Assembly: GCA_951812305.1 (NCBI GenBank)
Contig: CATOSB010000002.1
Span: 1,178,001 to 1,242,000 of the forward strand
Reading direction: 5' to 3'
Source of the DNA: an uncultured Paracoccaceae bacterium
Lineage (GTDB): Bacteria > Pseudomonadota > Alphaproteobacteria > Rhodobacterales > Rhodobacteraceae
Length of the DNA stretch: 64,000 nt
Position numbers and translations under genes: made by a program. Position 1 is the first letter of the stretch. Every line of letters starts with the position of its first letter. Under the pieces are notes generated by a model. The model ran no database searches, was not told the origin of the DNA, and worked only from the letters and a program-made list of their open reading frames with translations. Below, piece by piece: positions 25,665 through 34,334 of the stretch.

Positions 25665-26672
25665 TCAGGCGAAATGCGCTTGCAACGCGCTGATTGCGAT
25701 CATCTCTGTCACATCCTGCGCGCTGCACCCACGCGAAAGATCATTTGCGGGCGCGCGAAGGCCTTGCAGGATCGGACCGATTGCCGCGTAACCCGCAACC
25801 CGTTCTGTGATCTTATAAGCGATATTGCCCGCATCGAGATCAGGGAAAATCATGACATTTGCGCGACCCGCCACGTCGGAATCCGGTGCCTTTCGCTCGG
25901 CGATGACTGGCAGGAATGCGGCGTCGAATTGCAACTCGCCATCCGCCGCTAAGTGCGGGGCCCGATCCCGCAAAACGTCCAGCGATTGCGCCACTTTGGT
26001 GACATGCGCGTGGCGCGCACTGCCCTTGGTCGAAAAGGACAACATGGCGACCCGCGGTTCCTCGCGCAGAAACGCCGAACAGGATTTCGCCGAGGCAATC
26101 GCGATTTCGGCCAATCCCTCGGCATCGGGGTCAATGACCAGCCCGCAATCGGCATAGACCATGGCGCGCGCGCCGTCTGGCGCATTTGGTGGCGGGAACA
26201 TCAGAAAGAACGACGAAACGGATTTCGTATCGTCAGCCATGCCAATCACCTGAATGGCCGTGCGCACGACGTCGCTGGTGGTAAACACGGCACCACCAAC
26301 GGTGCCATCGGCAAGACCCAATCGCACCAACCCGGCAGCGTATATCAGCGGCGTTCGCGCTGCCGCTGCGGCCTTTTCCTCATCCACGCCCCGATGCGCG
26401 CGCAGCGCCAGGTATTCGGCGGCAATGGCACCGGTCAGATCAGACGTGGCCGGATCGTGGATGATCAGGCCCCGACCCTCCTCAACGCTTTGGGCTTCCA
26501 TTTCGGTCAGGATTGCGTCGCGTGCACCGACAAGGATCGCATCTGCTAACCCCGCGTCACGCGCGGCCGCTGCACCGGCAATCACGCGCGGGTCGTCGCC
26601 TTCTGACAGCACGATTGTTGCACGGCGCAACGGCGCCACATCTTTCAATAAATCCTGCGGTTTCAGAACCAT
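25665..26672 (-). CDS. pta: Phosphate acetyltransferase
   Basis: The 335-residue protein has the full phosphotransacetylase pattern: TIVLSEGDDPRVIAGAAAA near residue 19, GLVRLGLADGTVGGAVFTTSDVVR (split motif near 115), AIASAKSCSAFL, MLSFSTKGSARH near 205, and FPDLDAGNIAYKI near the C-terminus. ATG 26672 gives the usual short Pta without the N-terminal DRTGG part. It follows xsc by 73 bases on the same strand. Together they convert sulfoacetaldehyde to sulfite and acetyl phosphate and then to acetyl-CoA, the standard end of taurine breakdown. Confidence 0.93.
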   Translation of the reverse strand: MVLKPQDLLKDVAPLRRATIVLSEGDDPRVIAGAAAARDAGLADAILVGARDAILTEMEAQSVEEGRGLIIHDPATSDLTGAIAAEYLALRAHRGVDEEKAAAAARTPLIYAAGLVRLGLADGTVGGAVFTTSDVVRTAIQVIGMADDTKSVSSFFLMFPPPNAPDGARAMVYADCGLVIDPDAEGLAEIAIASAKSCSAFLREEPRVAMLSFSTKGSARHAHVTKVAQSLDVLRDRAPHLAADGELQFDAAFLPVIAERKAPDSDVAGRANVMIFPDLDAGNIAYKITERVAGYAAIGPILQGLRAPANDLSRGCSAQDVTEMIAISALQAHFA

Positions 26673-26745
26673 GTGCGTGCCTGCAAATGAAAACGCCTGC
26701 CCCGAGCTTAACGGGGCAGGCGCAGGACGTCGATCAATTCCCAGC

Positions 26746-28518
26746 TTATTGCGGAACCATGTCGTCAGCGCTGATGCCCGCCACTTCAACCGGTTTCTTC
26801 ATCGCATCGCGGCGGAACGGCTCACCCAGTTCCTGATTGATCATCGCTTCGATCAAGGTGGTGACGCCGTTTTCCATCTGATCCTTGATTGCCTGGTTCA
26901 GCGCATCGGTCAGTTCGTCCATCGTGCGCGCAACGACGCCTTTCAGGCCACAGGCATTGGCGATACCGGCATAGGAAACGCCCTCGTCCAGCTCGGTGCC
27001 AACAAAGTTGTCGTCAAACCACAGGGTCGAGTTCCGCTTTTCCGCGCCCCACTGATAGTTGCGGAAAACAATCTGCGTCATCGCGGGCCATTCGCTGCGG
27101 CCAATGGCTGTCAGTTCGTTGACCGCAATGCCGAAGGCACCGTCGCCAGAGAACCCGACAACCGGCACATCAGGGCAGCCGATCTTGGCACCCGCAACCG
27201 CTGGCAGGCCATAGCCACAAGGGCCGAACAGGCCCGGAGCCAGGTATTTGCGGCCCTCATCAAAGTCGGGATAGGCGTTGCCGATGGCGCAGTTGTTGCC
27301 GATATCCGACGAGATGATCGCGTTGCGCGGCAGCGCGGATTGAATGGCGCGCCACGCCATACGCGGGCTCATCCACTCGGGCTTGTCCGCACGGGCACGC
27401 TCGTTCCATGTGGTGCCGGGATCATCGTCCTCGTGATCCATGCTCGCCAGTTGCTGCTTCCACTTCGACTTGGTGTCGGCGATCTTCGCCTTGCGATCCG
27501 CACGGCCAGCGTCGCCGGCATCATCGGCCAATTGGGCAAGGATGCCGTTCGCGACTTTGGCTGCATCACCAACAATCCCGACCGTGACCTTCTTGGTCAG
27601 CCCGATGCGATCCGGGTTGATGTCGACCTGAATGATCTTGGCGTTCGCTGGCCAATATTCCATTCCGTATCCCGGCAAGGTCGAGAACGGGTTGAGGCGC
27701 GTCCCAAGGCACAGAACGACATCCGCCCCTTTGATCAGCTCCATACCGGCCTTGGACCCGTTGTACCCCAGCGGCCCGGCAAACAGCGGGTGCGAACCTG
27801 GGAAAGCATCGTTGTGCTGATAGCCAACACAAACCGGCGCATCCAGACGTTCGGCCAGCGCCTTGGACGCCTCGATGCCGCCCTTGGCCAGCACCACACC
27901 GGCACCGTTCAGGATCATGGGGTTCTTGGCAGTGGACAAAAGCTCCGCCGCGGCAGCGATGGAGTTTTCACCACCCGGAGACGCTTCGAACTCAATTGGA
28001 TCGGGGATCGCGATGTCGACCACTTGTGTCCAGTAGTCACGCGGGATGTTCAACTGGGCCGGGCCGGACAGCCGCTTGGCTTGCGCGATCACGCGGGTCA
28101 GTACCTCGCACACGCGGGTCGGGTCGCGGACCTCTTCCTGATAGCAGACCATGTCTTCGAACAGCTTCATCTGCTCGACTTCCTGAAACCCGCCCTGCCC
28201 GATGGTTTTGTTCGCCGCCTGCGGTGTGACCAACAGCAATGGCGTGTGATTCCAGTATGCGGTCTTCACGGCGGTGACGAAATTGGTGATGCCGGGACCG
28301 TTCTGGGCAATCATCATCGACATTTTGCCGGTCGCGCGGGTGTAACCGTCCGCCATCATCCCCGCCGAACCTTCATGCGCGCAATCCCAGAACATGATCC
28401 CGGCCTTCGGAAACAGGTCGGATATCGGCATCATGGCCGAACCGATAATGCCAAAGGCATGTTCGATCCCGTGCCGCTGGAGTGATTTTACAAAGGCTTC
28501 TTCGGTGGTCATTTTCAT
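26746..28518 (-). CDS. xsc: Sulfoacetaldehyde acetyltransferase
   Basis: The 590-residue ThDP-dependent enzyme has the diagnostic Xsc start (EEAFVKSLQRHGIEHAFG, then IGSAMMPISDLFP and CAHEGSAGMMADGYTRATG with the catalytic glutamate near residue 49). Its C-terminal ThDP motif begins GFSGDGAFG and ends with NYQWG. It cleaves sulfoacetaldehyde with phosphate, releasing sulfite and acetyl phosphate. ATG 28518 follows GGAGA. The leader contains an 8 bp hairpin. With pta downstream and tpa and a TauR-like gene about 3-6 kb upstream, this is the core of taurine degradation; no taurine transporter genes lie in the window. Confidence 0.95.
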   Translation of the reverse strand: MKMTTEEAFVKSLQRHGIEHAFGIIGSAMMPISDLFPKAGIMFWDCAHEGSAGMMADGYTRATGKMSMMIAQNGPGITNFVTAVKTAYWNHTPLLLVTPQAANKTIGQGGFQEVEQMKLFEDMVCYQEEVRDPTRVCEVLTRVIAQAKRLSGPAQLNIPRDYWTQVVDIAIPDPIEFEASPGGENSIAAAAELLSTAKNPMILNGAGVVLAKGGIEASKALAERLDAPVCVGYQHNDAFPGSHPLFAGPLGYNGSKAGMELIKGADVVLCLGTRLNPFSTLPGYGMEYWPANAKIIQVDINPDRIGLTKKVTVGIVGDAAKVANGILAQLADDAGDAGRADRKAKIADTKSKWKQQLASMDHEDDDPGTTWNERARADKPEWMSPRMAWRAIQSALPRNAIISSDIGNNCAIGNAYPDFDEGRKYLAPGLFGPCGYGLPAVAGAKIGCPDVPVVGFSGDGAFGIAVNELTAIGRSEWPAMTQIVFRNYQWGAEKRNSTLWFDDNFVGTELDEGVSYAGIANACGLKGVVARTMDELTDALNQAIKDQMENGVTTLIEAMINQELGEPFRRDAMKKPVEVAGISADDMVPQ

Positions 28519-28543
28519 GGGGCGCGTCTCCGGCATAGCAGCG

Positions 28544-28563
28544 GGGCGGCAGGAGTGCCGCCC
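28544..28563 (-). promoter_or_regulatory. Perfect hairpin in the xsc leader
   Basis: On the minus strand GGGCGGCA-CTCC-TGCCGCCC forms an 8 bp GC stem about 26-45 bases before the xsc start codon. There is no T-tract, so it is not a classical terminator. It may affect transcript stability or translation. Confidence 0.4.
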
Positions 28564-28708
28564 GAGTCTGTTGTGGTGTTACTTAGCATTGACCAAGGAT
28601 GCCAGTAGGGCCAATTCAGAGGCCCGCTTAACGCCAGCTTTGCGGCGGTACAATGAAAGGTATCAGCTACCGGCATTGGAAGTCATTCGATAACAACAGG
28701 GCAACGGC

Positions 28709-28841
28709 GTGCGTCGTTGGGCCGTGGCGCGGCGAACCGTCTTCGGATGCTGCCGCTTTATCCTGCCAAGTCCGCAAAAGTTCAGAACGCAGCACGTGCC
28801 TCACCAAATCGCCGGGCCAAGGGGCGGCCCAGCGATGCGCG
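28709..28841 (+). repeat. Arm-paired intergenic repeat, copy D (variant arms)
   Basis: The inner sequence (TTTATCCTGCCAAGTCCGC, CCTCACCAAATCGCC) and the tail (GGCCTTGATTCCGCGC) match the family. The arms are different: GTGCGTCGTTGGGCCGT on the left and the complement of GCGCATCGCTGGGCCGC on the right. Both arms have changed together, keeping the pairing. It lies in the 550 bp between xsc and the efflux gene; I see no gene there. Confidence 0.7.
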
Positions 28842-29066
28842 GCGGCCCGAGGGGCCTTGATTCCGCGCCGGGGTACCTATCCCGAGCACAAAGACAGGCC
28901 ACAACCAAATACTATAAACTGACACCGCTCGCACACTTGATACGACGAACCGACGGCCATCACCAAAGCCCGCGAGTTCCCGCTTGTGTCCACATCTTTC
29001 GCCCGACATTAATACCGCACGGCACGGACGACCCGTCGTCGACCCCGATTGAGACTGGACGTTTCA

Positions 29067-30247
29067 TGCTCCGCCTCGCCATCATCCTCGCCTTGCTGGC
29101 CTTGATCGGCCCAGCCGCGATTGACATGTACCTGCCCGCCCTGCCCGCGCTGGCGGCGGATCTCGGCACATCGGAATCTGCGGTGCAGGCGACGCTGACC
29201 AGCTATTTCCTCGCCTTCGGGCTGGCACAGATGATCTATGGCCCCTGGGCGGATCAGTCGGGGCGCAAACCGCCAATCATTGTTGGCGTCCTCTTGTTTC
29301 TGGTCGGATCGGTTGGCGCGGCAACGGCCGCGTCGCTGTCGAGCCTGATCCTGTGGCGCTTTGTTCAGGGCATGGGCGGCGCATCCGTCATGGTGGTGCC
29401 GCGCGCAGTGATCAGGGATCGCTACACCGGCGCGGAAGCAACCCGCCTGATGGCGATGATCATGCTGATCATTTCGATCTCACCCATGCTTGCGCCACTT
29501 GCGGGCAGCGGGATCATCGCGCTTGGCACATGGCGCACGATCTTCTGGGTGATGTGTGGGGTGGGGTTGTTCAGCCTGATCCTGACACTGACCGCGCTGC
29601 CCGAAACCCATGCGCCGGAAAACCGGGTGCGGGTGAACATGCGAGAACTGACACGCGGCCTGAAGACGCTGTTCTCCAGCGGCTATTTCCTTGGCCTCAC
29701 CGCCGTCGGCGCGCTTGGTATGGGCAGCTTCTTCGTCTTCATCGCATCCGCGCCCTTCGTCTATACCAGCCAGTTCGGACTGACGCCGACAGGCTTCTCG
29801 CTGGCCTTCGCTGTGAACGCCATCGGCTTTTTCTCTGCCAGCCAGATCGCCGGCCCCCTGGCCGAGCGGATCGGCCTGCCCAAAACCGTGATTCTTGGAA
29901 CCACGATCTTTGCGGTGTTCAGCTTGTTGCTGCTGGCGGTCGCATTCGTGACGGACCTATCGCTCTACGCAATGATCGCGCTCTTATTCGTCGCAAATGC
30001 CGGCCTGGGGCTGGTCATCCCGACAACAATGGTCATGGCGTTGGATCCGCATGGTGAAATTGCAGGCCTCGCGTCTTCTTTGGGCGGCACGTTGCAGATG
30101 GTCACCGGGGGCATACTGATCGTGCTTGCCGGACCGTTCTTTGATGGTACGGCGCTGCCAATGATCGTCGTGATCGCGCTTTGCGGGATTGGTTCCGTTG
30201 CGCTCGCGAACCTGACCCTTCAGCGGGTGGCGGCGCCCACGGCCTGA
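29067..30247 (+). CDS. Bcr/CflA-family drug efflux MFS transporter
   Basis: The 393-residue, 12-segment major facilitator protein begins LRLAIILALLALIGPAAIDMYLPALP, as Bcr/CflA pumps do. It carries the loop motif GPWADQSGRKP near residue 68 and the motif-C region GGASVMVVPRAVIRD near 110. ATG 29067 is preceded by the weak GAGACTGGAC. The family exports bicyclomycin, sulfonamides or other small molecules in exchange for protons. It is convergent with the TauR-like gene, their 3' ends overlapping by 28 bp. Whether it serves the taurine genes around it is unknown. Confidence 0.88.
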
Positions 30248-31686
30248 GCAATCAGGGCGATACCTTCTGGAATGCGCGCGGGGGGGATCGACGAATAGGC
30301 CAGCCGGTAATAGGCGTGGTTTTCGTCGTGCTTGCCAAAGAACGCGCGGCCCGGTTCAATCACCACGCCCCTGTCGCGCAAGTTGAGTGCCAAATCAGAC
30401 GTGTTCACGCCATCGGGCGCTTTCATCCAGAAACTCGACCCGCCATTGGTTTCAGGTGCGGCCATGTCCAATCCGTGATCGGTAATCGCCGCTGACATCA
30501 CCGCGCGGCGCTCGGCATAGGCCGCGCCCATGCGGCGCAATTGTGCATCGTAATGCCCCAGCGACAGGAAATAGGCCATCGTGCGCTGCAAATTCCCGGG
30601 CGGGTGCCGCAACACCAGCCCGCGCAGTGCCCGCGCCTCTTTGACGAACGGCTCCGGTGCCACAAGAAACCCCAACCGCAACCCCGGAAATACCGATTTA
30701 GAGAACGACCCAACATAAATGACCGAACCTGAACGATCCAGCGACTTCAGCGCCGGGGATGGTGAGCGACCAAACGACATTTCGAATTCGTAATCGTCTT
30801 CAACGACAACAAACCCATCACGGGTTGCGCGCTCCAACAGGTCGCGGCGCCGTTCGACCGGCATCGTTGCGTTGGTCGGGCAGTGATGCGAGGCAGTGGT
30901 AAAAACCACATCGGCATCGCGCGGAATGTCTTGCGGCGGCAGACCGGCGTCATCCACGTCGACCTGTGACAGGCTACACCCCGCCTGTTCGACAATCTCG
31001 CGAAGGCCGAGATAGCCGGGGTTTTCGACCACCGCCTTGCCGTTTTCGGTCAACAAAACCTGCGCCACGATCCACAGCGCGTTTTGCGCACCAAGCGTCA
31101 GCAAAACCTCGCTGGACCGCGCAACGATGCCCCGTCGCGGCAGAATGTGGCGGGTGATGAACTCGATCAGCCGTTCGTCGTCGCGTTCGTAGAAATCCGC
31201 CGTCATCGCATCAAATTCGCGCGCGCCCAGCGCTTTCAGCGCGCATTGCCGCCAGTTCTGGTGATCAAAAAGGGTTGCGTCGGCCTGTCCATAAATGAAC
31301 GGGTATTTATACCGTCTCCAATCGACCGGCCTTACCAAGGGGCTTTCAATGGCGAACCGTCGCTGGATCACAGATTCCCAATCGACACCGTATTCTGATG
31401 GCTCCGGTGGCAATTCGAAATCCGGCGGCACCGGCGCGTTTTCGGACACGAAATAGCCGGACCGGTCGCGCGAGGCGAGGAAGTCGTTGGACACAAGCTC
31501 TGTATAGGCCAGCGTCACCGTGATCCGACTGACGCCCAATTGCGTCGCCAGTTGCCGGGTCGAGGGCATCCGCTCTCCCGCCAGCAGACGGCCCGAAAGG
31601 ATGCCTTCGGTCACAAGTTCTATGATCTGCTGTTGCAGCGTCCCCTCGTAGTCTGGGTTCAGAACGAAACTTTCGGCAGGTATCAA
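30220..31686 (-). CDS. tauR: MocR/GntR-type regulator with aminotransferase domain, TauR-like
   Basis: The 488-residue protein has an N-terminal GntR winged helix (GERMPSTRQLATQLGVSRITVTLAY, residues ~36-60) joined to a fold-type I aminotransferase domain, with the PLP lysine in YVGSFSKSVFPGLRLGF near residue 320. This is the MocR class. TauR of Rhodobacter capsulatus belongs to it and activates taurine genes. Its place between xsc and tpa supports that identity, as does a CTGGACTTA sequence just upstream that resembles the TauR box. The start appears to be TTG 31686, since no ATG or GTG fits before an in-frame stop. The name is inferred from context. Confidence 0.72.
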   Translation of the reverse strand: MIPAESFVLNPDYEGTLQQQIIELVTEGILSGRLLAGERMPSTRQLATQLGVSRITVTLAYTELVSNDFLASRDRSGYFVSENAPVPPDFELPPEPSEYGVDWESVIQRRFAIESPLVRPVDWRRYKYPFIYGQADATLFDHQNWRQCALKALGAREFDAMTADFYERDDERLIEFITRHILPRRGIVARSSEVLLTLGAQNALWIVAQVLLTENGKAVVENPGYLGLREIVEQAGCSLSQVDVDDAGLPPQDIPRDADVVFTTASHHCPTNATMPVERRRDLLERATRDGFVVVEDDYEFEMSFGRSPSPALKSLDRSGSVIYVGSFSKSVFPGLRLGFLVAPEPFVKEARALRGLVLRHPPGNLQRTMAYFLSLGHYDAQLRRMGAAYAERRAVMSAAITDHGLDMAAPETNGGSSFWMKAPDGVNTSDLALNLRDRGVVIEPGRAFFGKHDENHAYYRLAYSSIPPARIPEGIALIAQAVGAATR

Positions 31687-31712
31687 TGAATTGGCCTCAT
31701 CCAGCGAGTCAA

Positions 31713-31722
31713 CTGGACTTAC
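31713..31722 (+). promoter_or_regulatory. Candidate TauR box upstream of the TauR-like gene
   Basis: The sequence CTGGACTTAC matches the direct-repeat unit CTGGAC(C/T)TAA that I recall for Rhodobacter capsulatus TauR in nine of ten positions. Only one clear copy is visible. Weaker TGGCCCTA sequences occur upstream of xsc and tpa. Confidence 0.4.
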
Positions 31723-31843
31723 ACGTTATGACCAAGCGCCGCTAGGCGAAATCGGGCTTGGTAGGGCGGTTGGTTTGTAATGGGCTTCGGGCGGACCTAC
31801 AGACCAACCACCAAGGCCAGGTTAACAGCACCGAAGGTGCCCC

Positions 31844-31980
31844 GGCCATCGCCTGCCCGCCCGGGTGGGCAGGCGATTTGGCGAATTGTGCGCAAGCCGT
31901 TGGTTTTGTGCGGAGCCTGACTGGGATAAAGTGCTGCCCCCGCTGTCGTAGCGTCGCCATCCCGCGGGCAGGCGATGGCC
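31844..31980 (-). repeat. Arm-paired intergenic repeat, copy E (inverted orientation)
   Basis: This is the only copy in reverse orientation. Its arms are perfect, GGCCATCGCCTGCCCGC and its complement, with GGCCAT at both tips instead of the usual CGCGCGAT. Read on the minus strand, the inner box is TTTATCCCAGTCAGGCTCCG. It occupies part of the 410 bp between the TauR-like and GNAT genes, where no gene is seen. Confidence 0.78.
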
Positions 31981-32096
31981 GCCATTGAGTTTAGATAACG
32001 TGGACTTCGCAGCGTCCGCTGCAAGGCCAACAACTGCGTACCGGCAGCGCCAGCAAGAGGCAGTCGCGCAGCAGCTCTGTCAGTGAGATCCGTAGA

Positions 32097-32807
32097 TCAA
32101 GTCTGGCGCGGCGCGGCATGGGTTGCGCGCAGATCGATCAATGATCTGCGCTGGCGTCCGTTTTCGTCGAAATTCCCCGGATCTAGCCATGCTTCGAACC
32201 CGGCCTTGACACCGGGCCATTCCGCGTCGGTTACCGAAAACCACGCGGTATCCCGGTTGCGCCCCTTATAGACGGTCGCTTGCCTGAACACGCCCTCAAA
32301 GGTAAACCCAAGCCGCTTGGCCGCCGACCGCGACGGTGCGTTCAGCGCATCGCATTTCCACTCATACCGGCGATAGCCCAGTTCATCGAAGGCCCGCGCC
32401 ATCATCAGATACATGCATTCGGTCGCCGCAACCGTCCTTTGAAGGCGCGGTGCGAAGTTGATGAAACCGACCTCGATCGTCCCGGGATCTGGTTTGATCC
32501 GAAGGAAAGAGGCATGACCGAGCGGTTCGCCATCAACAAGAATCGCGTGCATCATGGGGTCAGGCGTTGCAATGGCATCCGCCGCCCAGGCACGAAAATC
32601 CCCAACCGTCTCATATGGCCCGTTCGGCAGATAGGTCCAGATCCGGTTTTCAAGGTCTTCGCGAAATGCCGTGTGAAGCGCGTCCGCGTCCGACATCTCA
32701 AGCGGTCGTACGGTAACCGTCCGCCCCACCATCGCGGTCACAGGCGGGCGCGGGCGTGGCAGGTCAAGCGAAACGGGCAACCCGATGGGCTGCCCGAGCG
32801 CGTTCAT
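32097..32807 (-). CDS. GNAT-family N-acetyltransferase, RimJ/RimL-like
   Basis: The 236-residue protein has the GNAT fold with the RimJ/RimL type order: VTVRPLEMSDADALHTAF near residue 30, HASFLRIKPDPGTIEVGFINF near 110, TECMYLMMARAFDELGYRR near 145 and the acetyl-CoA region NAPSRSAAKRLGFTFEGVFRQ near 175. I chose ATG 32807. It follows the tpa gene by 17 bases on the same strand, so it is probably cotranscribed. The substrate is unknown; acetylation of an amine from taurine metabolism is possible but unsupported. Confidence 0.83.
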   Translation of the reverse strand: MNALGQPIGLPVSLDLPRPRPPVTAMVGRTVTVRPLEMSDADALHTAFREDLENRIWTYLPNGPYETVGDFRAWAADAIATPDPMMHAILVDGEPLGHASFLRIKPDPGTIEVGFINFAPRLQRTVAATECMYLMMARAFDELGYRRYEWKCDALNAPSRSAAKRLGFTFEGVFRQATVYKGRNRDTAWFSVTDAEWPGVKAGFEAWLDPGNFDENGRQRRSLIDLRATHAAPRQT

Positions 32808-32824
32808 TTCGTGGGGAAGATCGC

Positions 32825-34228
32825 TCAACCGAAGACTTTGCCCAGCGCGTTGTCGACGGCGTCCGTGATGGCGTCGATATCGTCCGCCGTCGCGATCAAT
32901 GGTGGCGAGAAGCACAGGGTGTTGTTCTTGCCAGGAACCGAGCGATTGGTGGCCCCGATAATCACGCCCTGCGCATTGCACTCACCAACGACTGCGCCGA
33001 CCAACTTTTCGGGCACCGGTTCTTTCGTGTCGCGGTCCGTCACCAGTTCAAGGCCACAGAACAACCCCTTGCCACGTGCGTCACCGGCAACCGCGTGCTT
33101 GTCCATCAGCGCATTCAGGTTGCCCATCATCCGCGCGCCCATATCAAGCGTGTTCTGCAACAGTTCTTCATCTTCAAGGATGCGCATGTTTTCCAGCGCC
33201 GCCGCCGGGCCGGCCGTGCAGCCGCCGAAGGTGGAAATGTCGCGGAAATAGTTCAGCGGATCGCTTGCATCATCACTGAAAAGCTCGAACACCTTCTCAG
33301 TCGTGACACAGCAGGAAATCGCGGCGTAGCCTGAGGCGACGCCCTTCGCCATCGTCACGATATCGGGCTGCACGTCATAGTTCTGATAGCCAAACCATGT
33401 ACCTGTCCGGCCCATGCCACAGACAACTTCGTCAATATGCAAGAGGATATCATACTTGCGGCAGATCTCCTGCACGCGCGGCCAATAACCCTCTGGCGGG
33501 GTGATGACGCCACCGCCAGCCGTCACAGGCTCTAGACACAGCGCGCCGACTGTATCGGGGCCTTCGCGCAGGATCACCTCTTCGATCTGATCTGCGGCCC
33601 ACTCGCCATAGTGCTGATCCGGCGCGCCTTCCTGTTCATGCTTGCGGTATTCCAGACAATGCGGCACACGGATAAACCCCGGCGCGAAAGGACCGTATTG
33701 CGCGTTGCGCTCGTCCTGCCCGCCTGCTGACATCGTCGCCAGTGTGGAGCCGTGATAGTCGCGGTCGCGATAAAGGATCTTGTGCTTCTTGCCGCCGTAA
33801 CGCTTATGCGCGATCTGGCGCACCATCTTGAAGGCTTTCTCATTCGCCTCTGACCCGGAATTCGCATAGTAGACCCGCGTCATTCCGGGCATCTTGCTCA
33901 TCAGTTTCTCAGCAAATCGCGCACCGGGGATCGACCCGGCTGTGCCGCCGAAAAAGTTCATCTTCAGAATCTGCTCGCGCACAGCGTCAGCGATGCTTTC
34001 GCGGCCATAGCCGACGTTGACCGTCCAGACGCCACCGGCAACTGCATCGATATGCTCTTTGCCGTGCTGGTCCCAGACACGCAGGCCCTTGCCCTCGACA
34101 ATGATGCGCGGATCACCCTTTGCCTCTGGCCCGACCCACGGGGCGTGCTGGACAAGATGGTGCCAGACATGGGCGCGGTCGGCTTCGACGACGGCTTCCA
34201 GATCGTTCGGAGAGATGAAGATGTTCAT
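32825..34228 (-). CDS. tpa: Taurine:pyruvate aminotransferase
   Basis: The 467-residue class III aminotransferase closely follows Roseobacter Tpa: ADRAHVWHHLVQHAP near residue 17, GGVWTVNVGYGRE, YYANSGSEANEKAFKMVRQIA near 120, the cofactor aspartate in LLHIDEVVCGMGRTGTWFGYQ near 248, and the PLP lysine in VTMAKGVASGYAAI near 283. It transfers the amino group of taurine to pyruvate, giving sulfoacetaldehyde and alanine. The product is the substrate of Xsc, encoded 4 kb downstream on the same strand. A relaxed omega-amino-acid specificity is possible. Confidence 0.9.
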   Translation of the reverse strand: MNIFISPNDLEAVVEADRAHVWHHLVQHAPWVGPEAKGDPRIIVEGKGLRVWDQHGKEHIDAVAGGVWTVNVGYGRESIADAVREQILKMNFFGGTAGSIPGARFAEKLMSKMPGMTRVYYANSGSEANEKAFKMVRQIAHKRYGGKKHKILYRDRDYHGSTLATMSAGGQDERNAQYGPFAPGFIRVPHCLEYRKHEQEGAPDQHYGEWAADQIEEVILREGPDTVGALCLEPVTAGGGVITPPEGYWPRVQEICRKYDILLHIDEVVCGMGRTGTWFGYQNYDVQPDIVTMAKGVASGYAAISCCVTTEKVFELFSDDASDPLNYFRDISTFGGCTAGPAAALENMRILEDEELLQNTLDMGARMMGNLNALMDKHAVAGDARGKGLFCGLELVTDRDTKEPVPEKLVGAVVGECNAQGVIIGATNRSVPGKNNTLCFSPPLIATADDIDAITDAVDNALGKVFG

Positions 34229-34334
34229 CGCACGGCCTCCCTGAGAATGCGAAAAATGAGACTAATGCCTATTCGCTCTGATCACAGAAATCGAGTCGCC
34301 GATAGGGCCAGACTCTATTCCCCCTAGCGCCAGA

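Noticed and set aside
26254..28485. A 743-codon open frame antisense to xsc and pta
   Set aside because: It is the mirror of a strongly recognised gene with GC-rich third positions; it has no domain or ribosome site. Similar long antisense frames over groEL, the oxidases and 51302-53005 were dismissed for the same reason.
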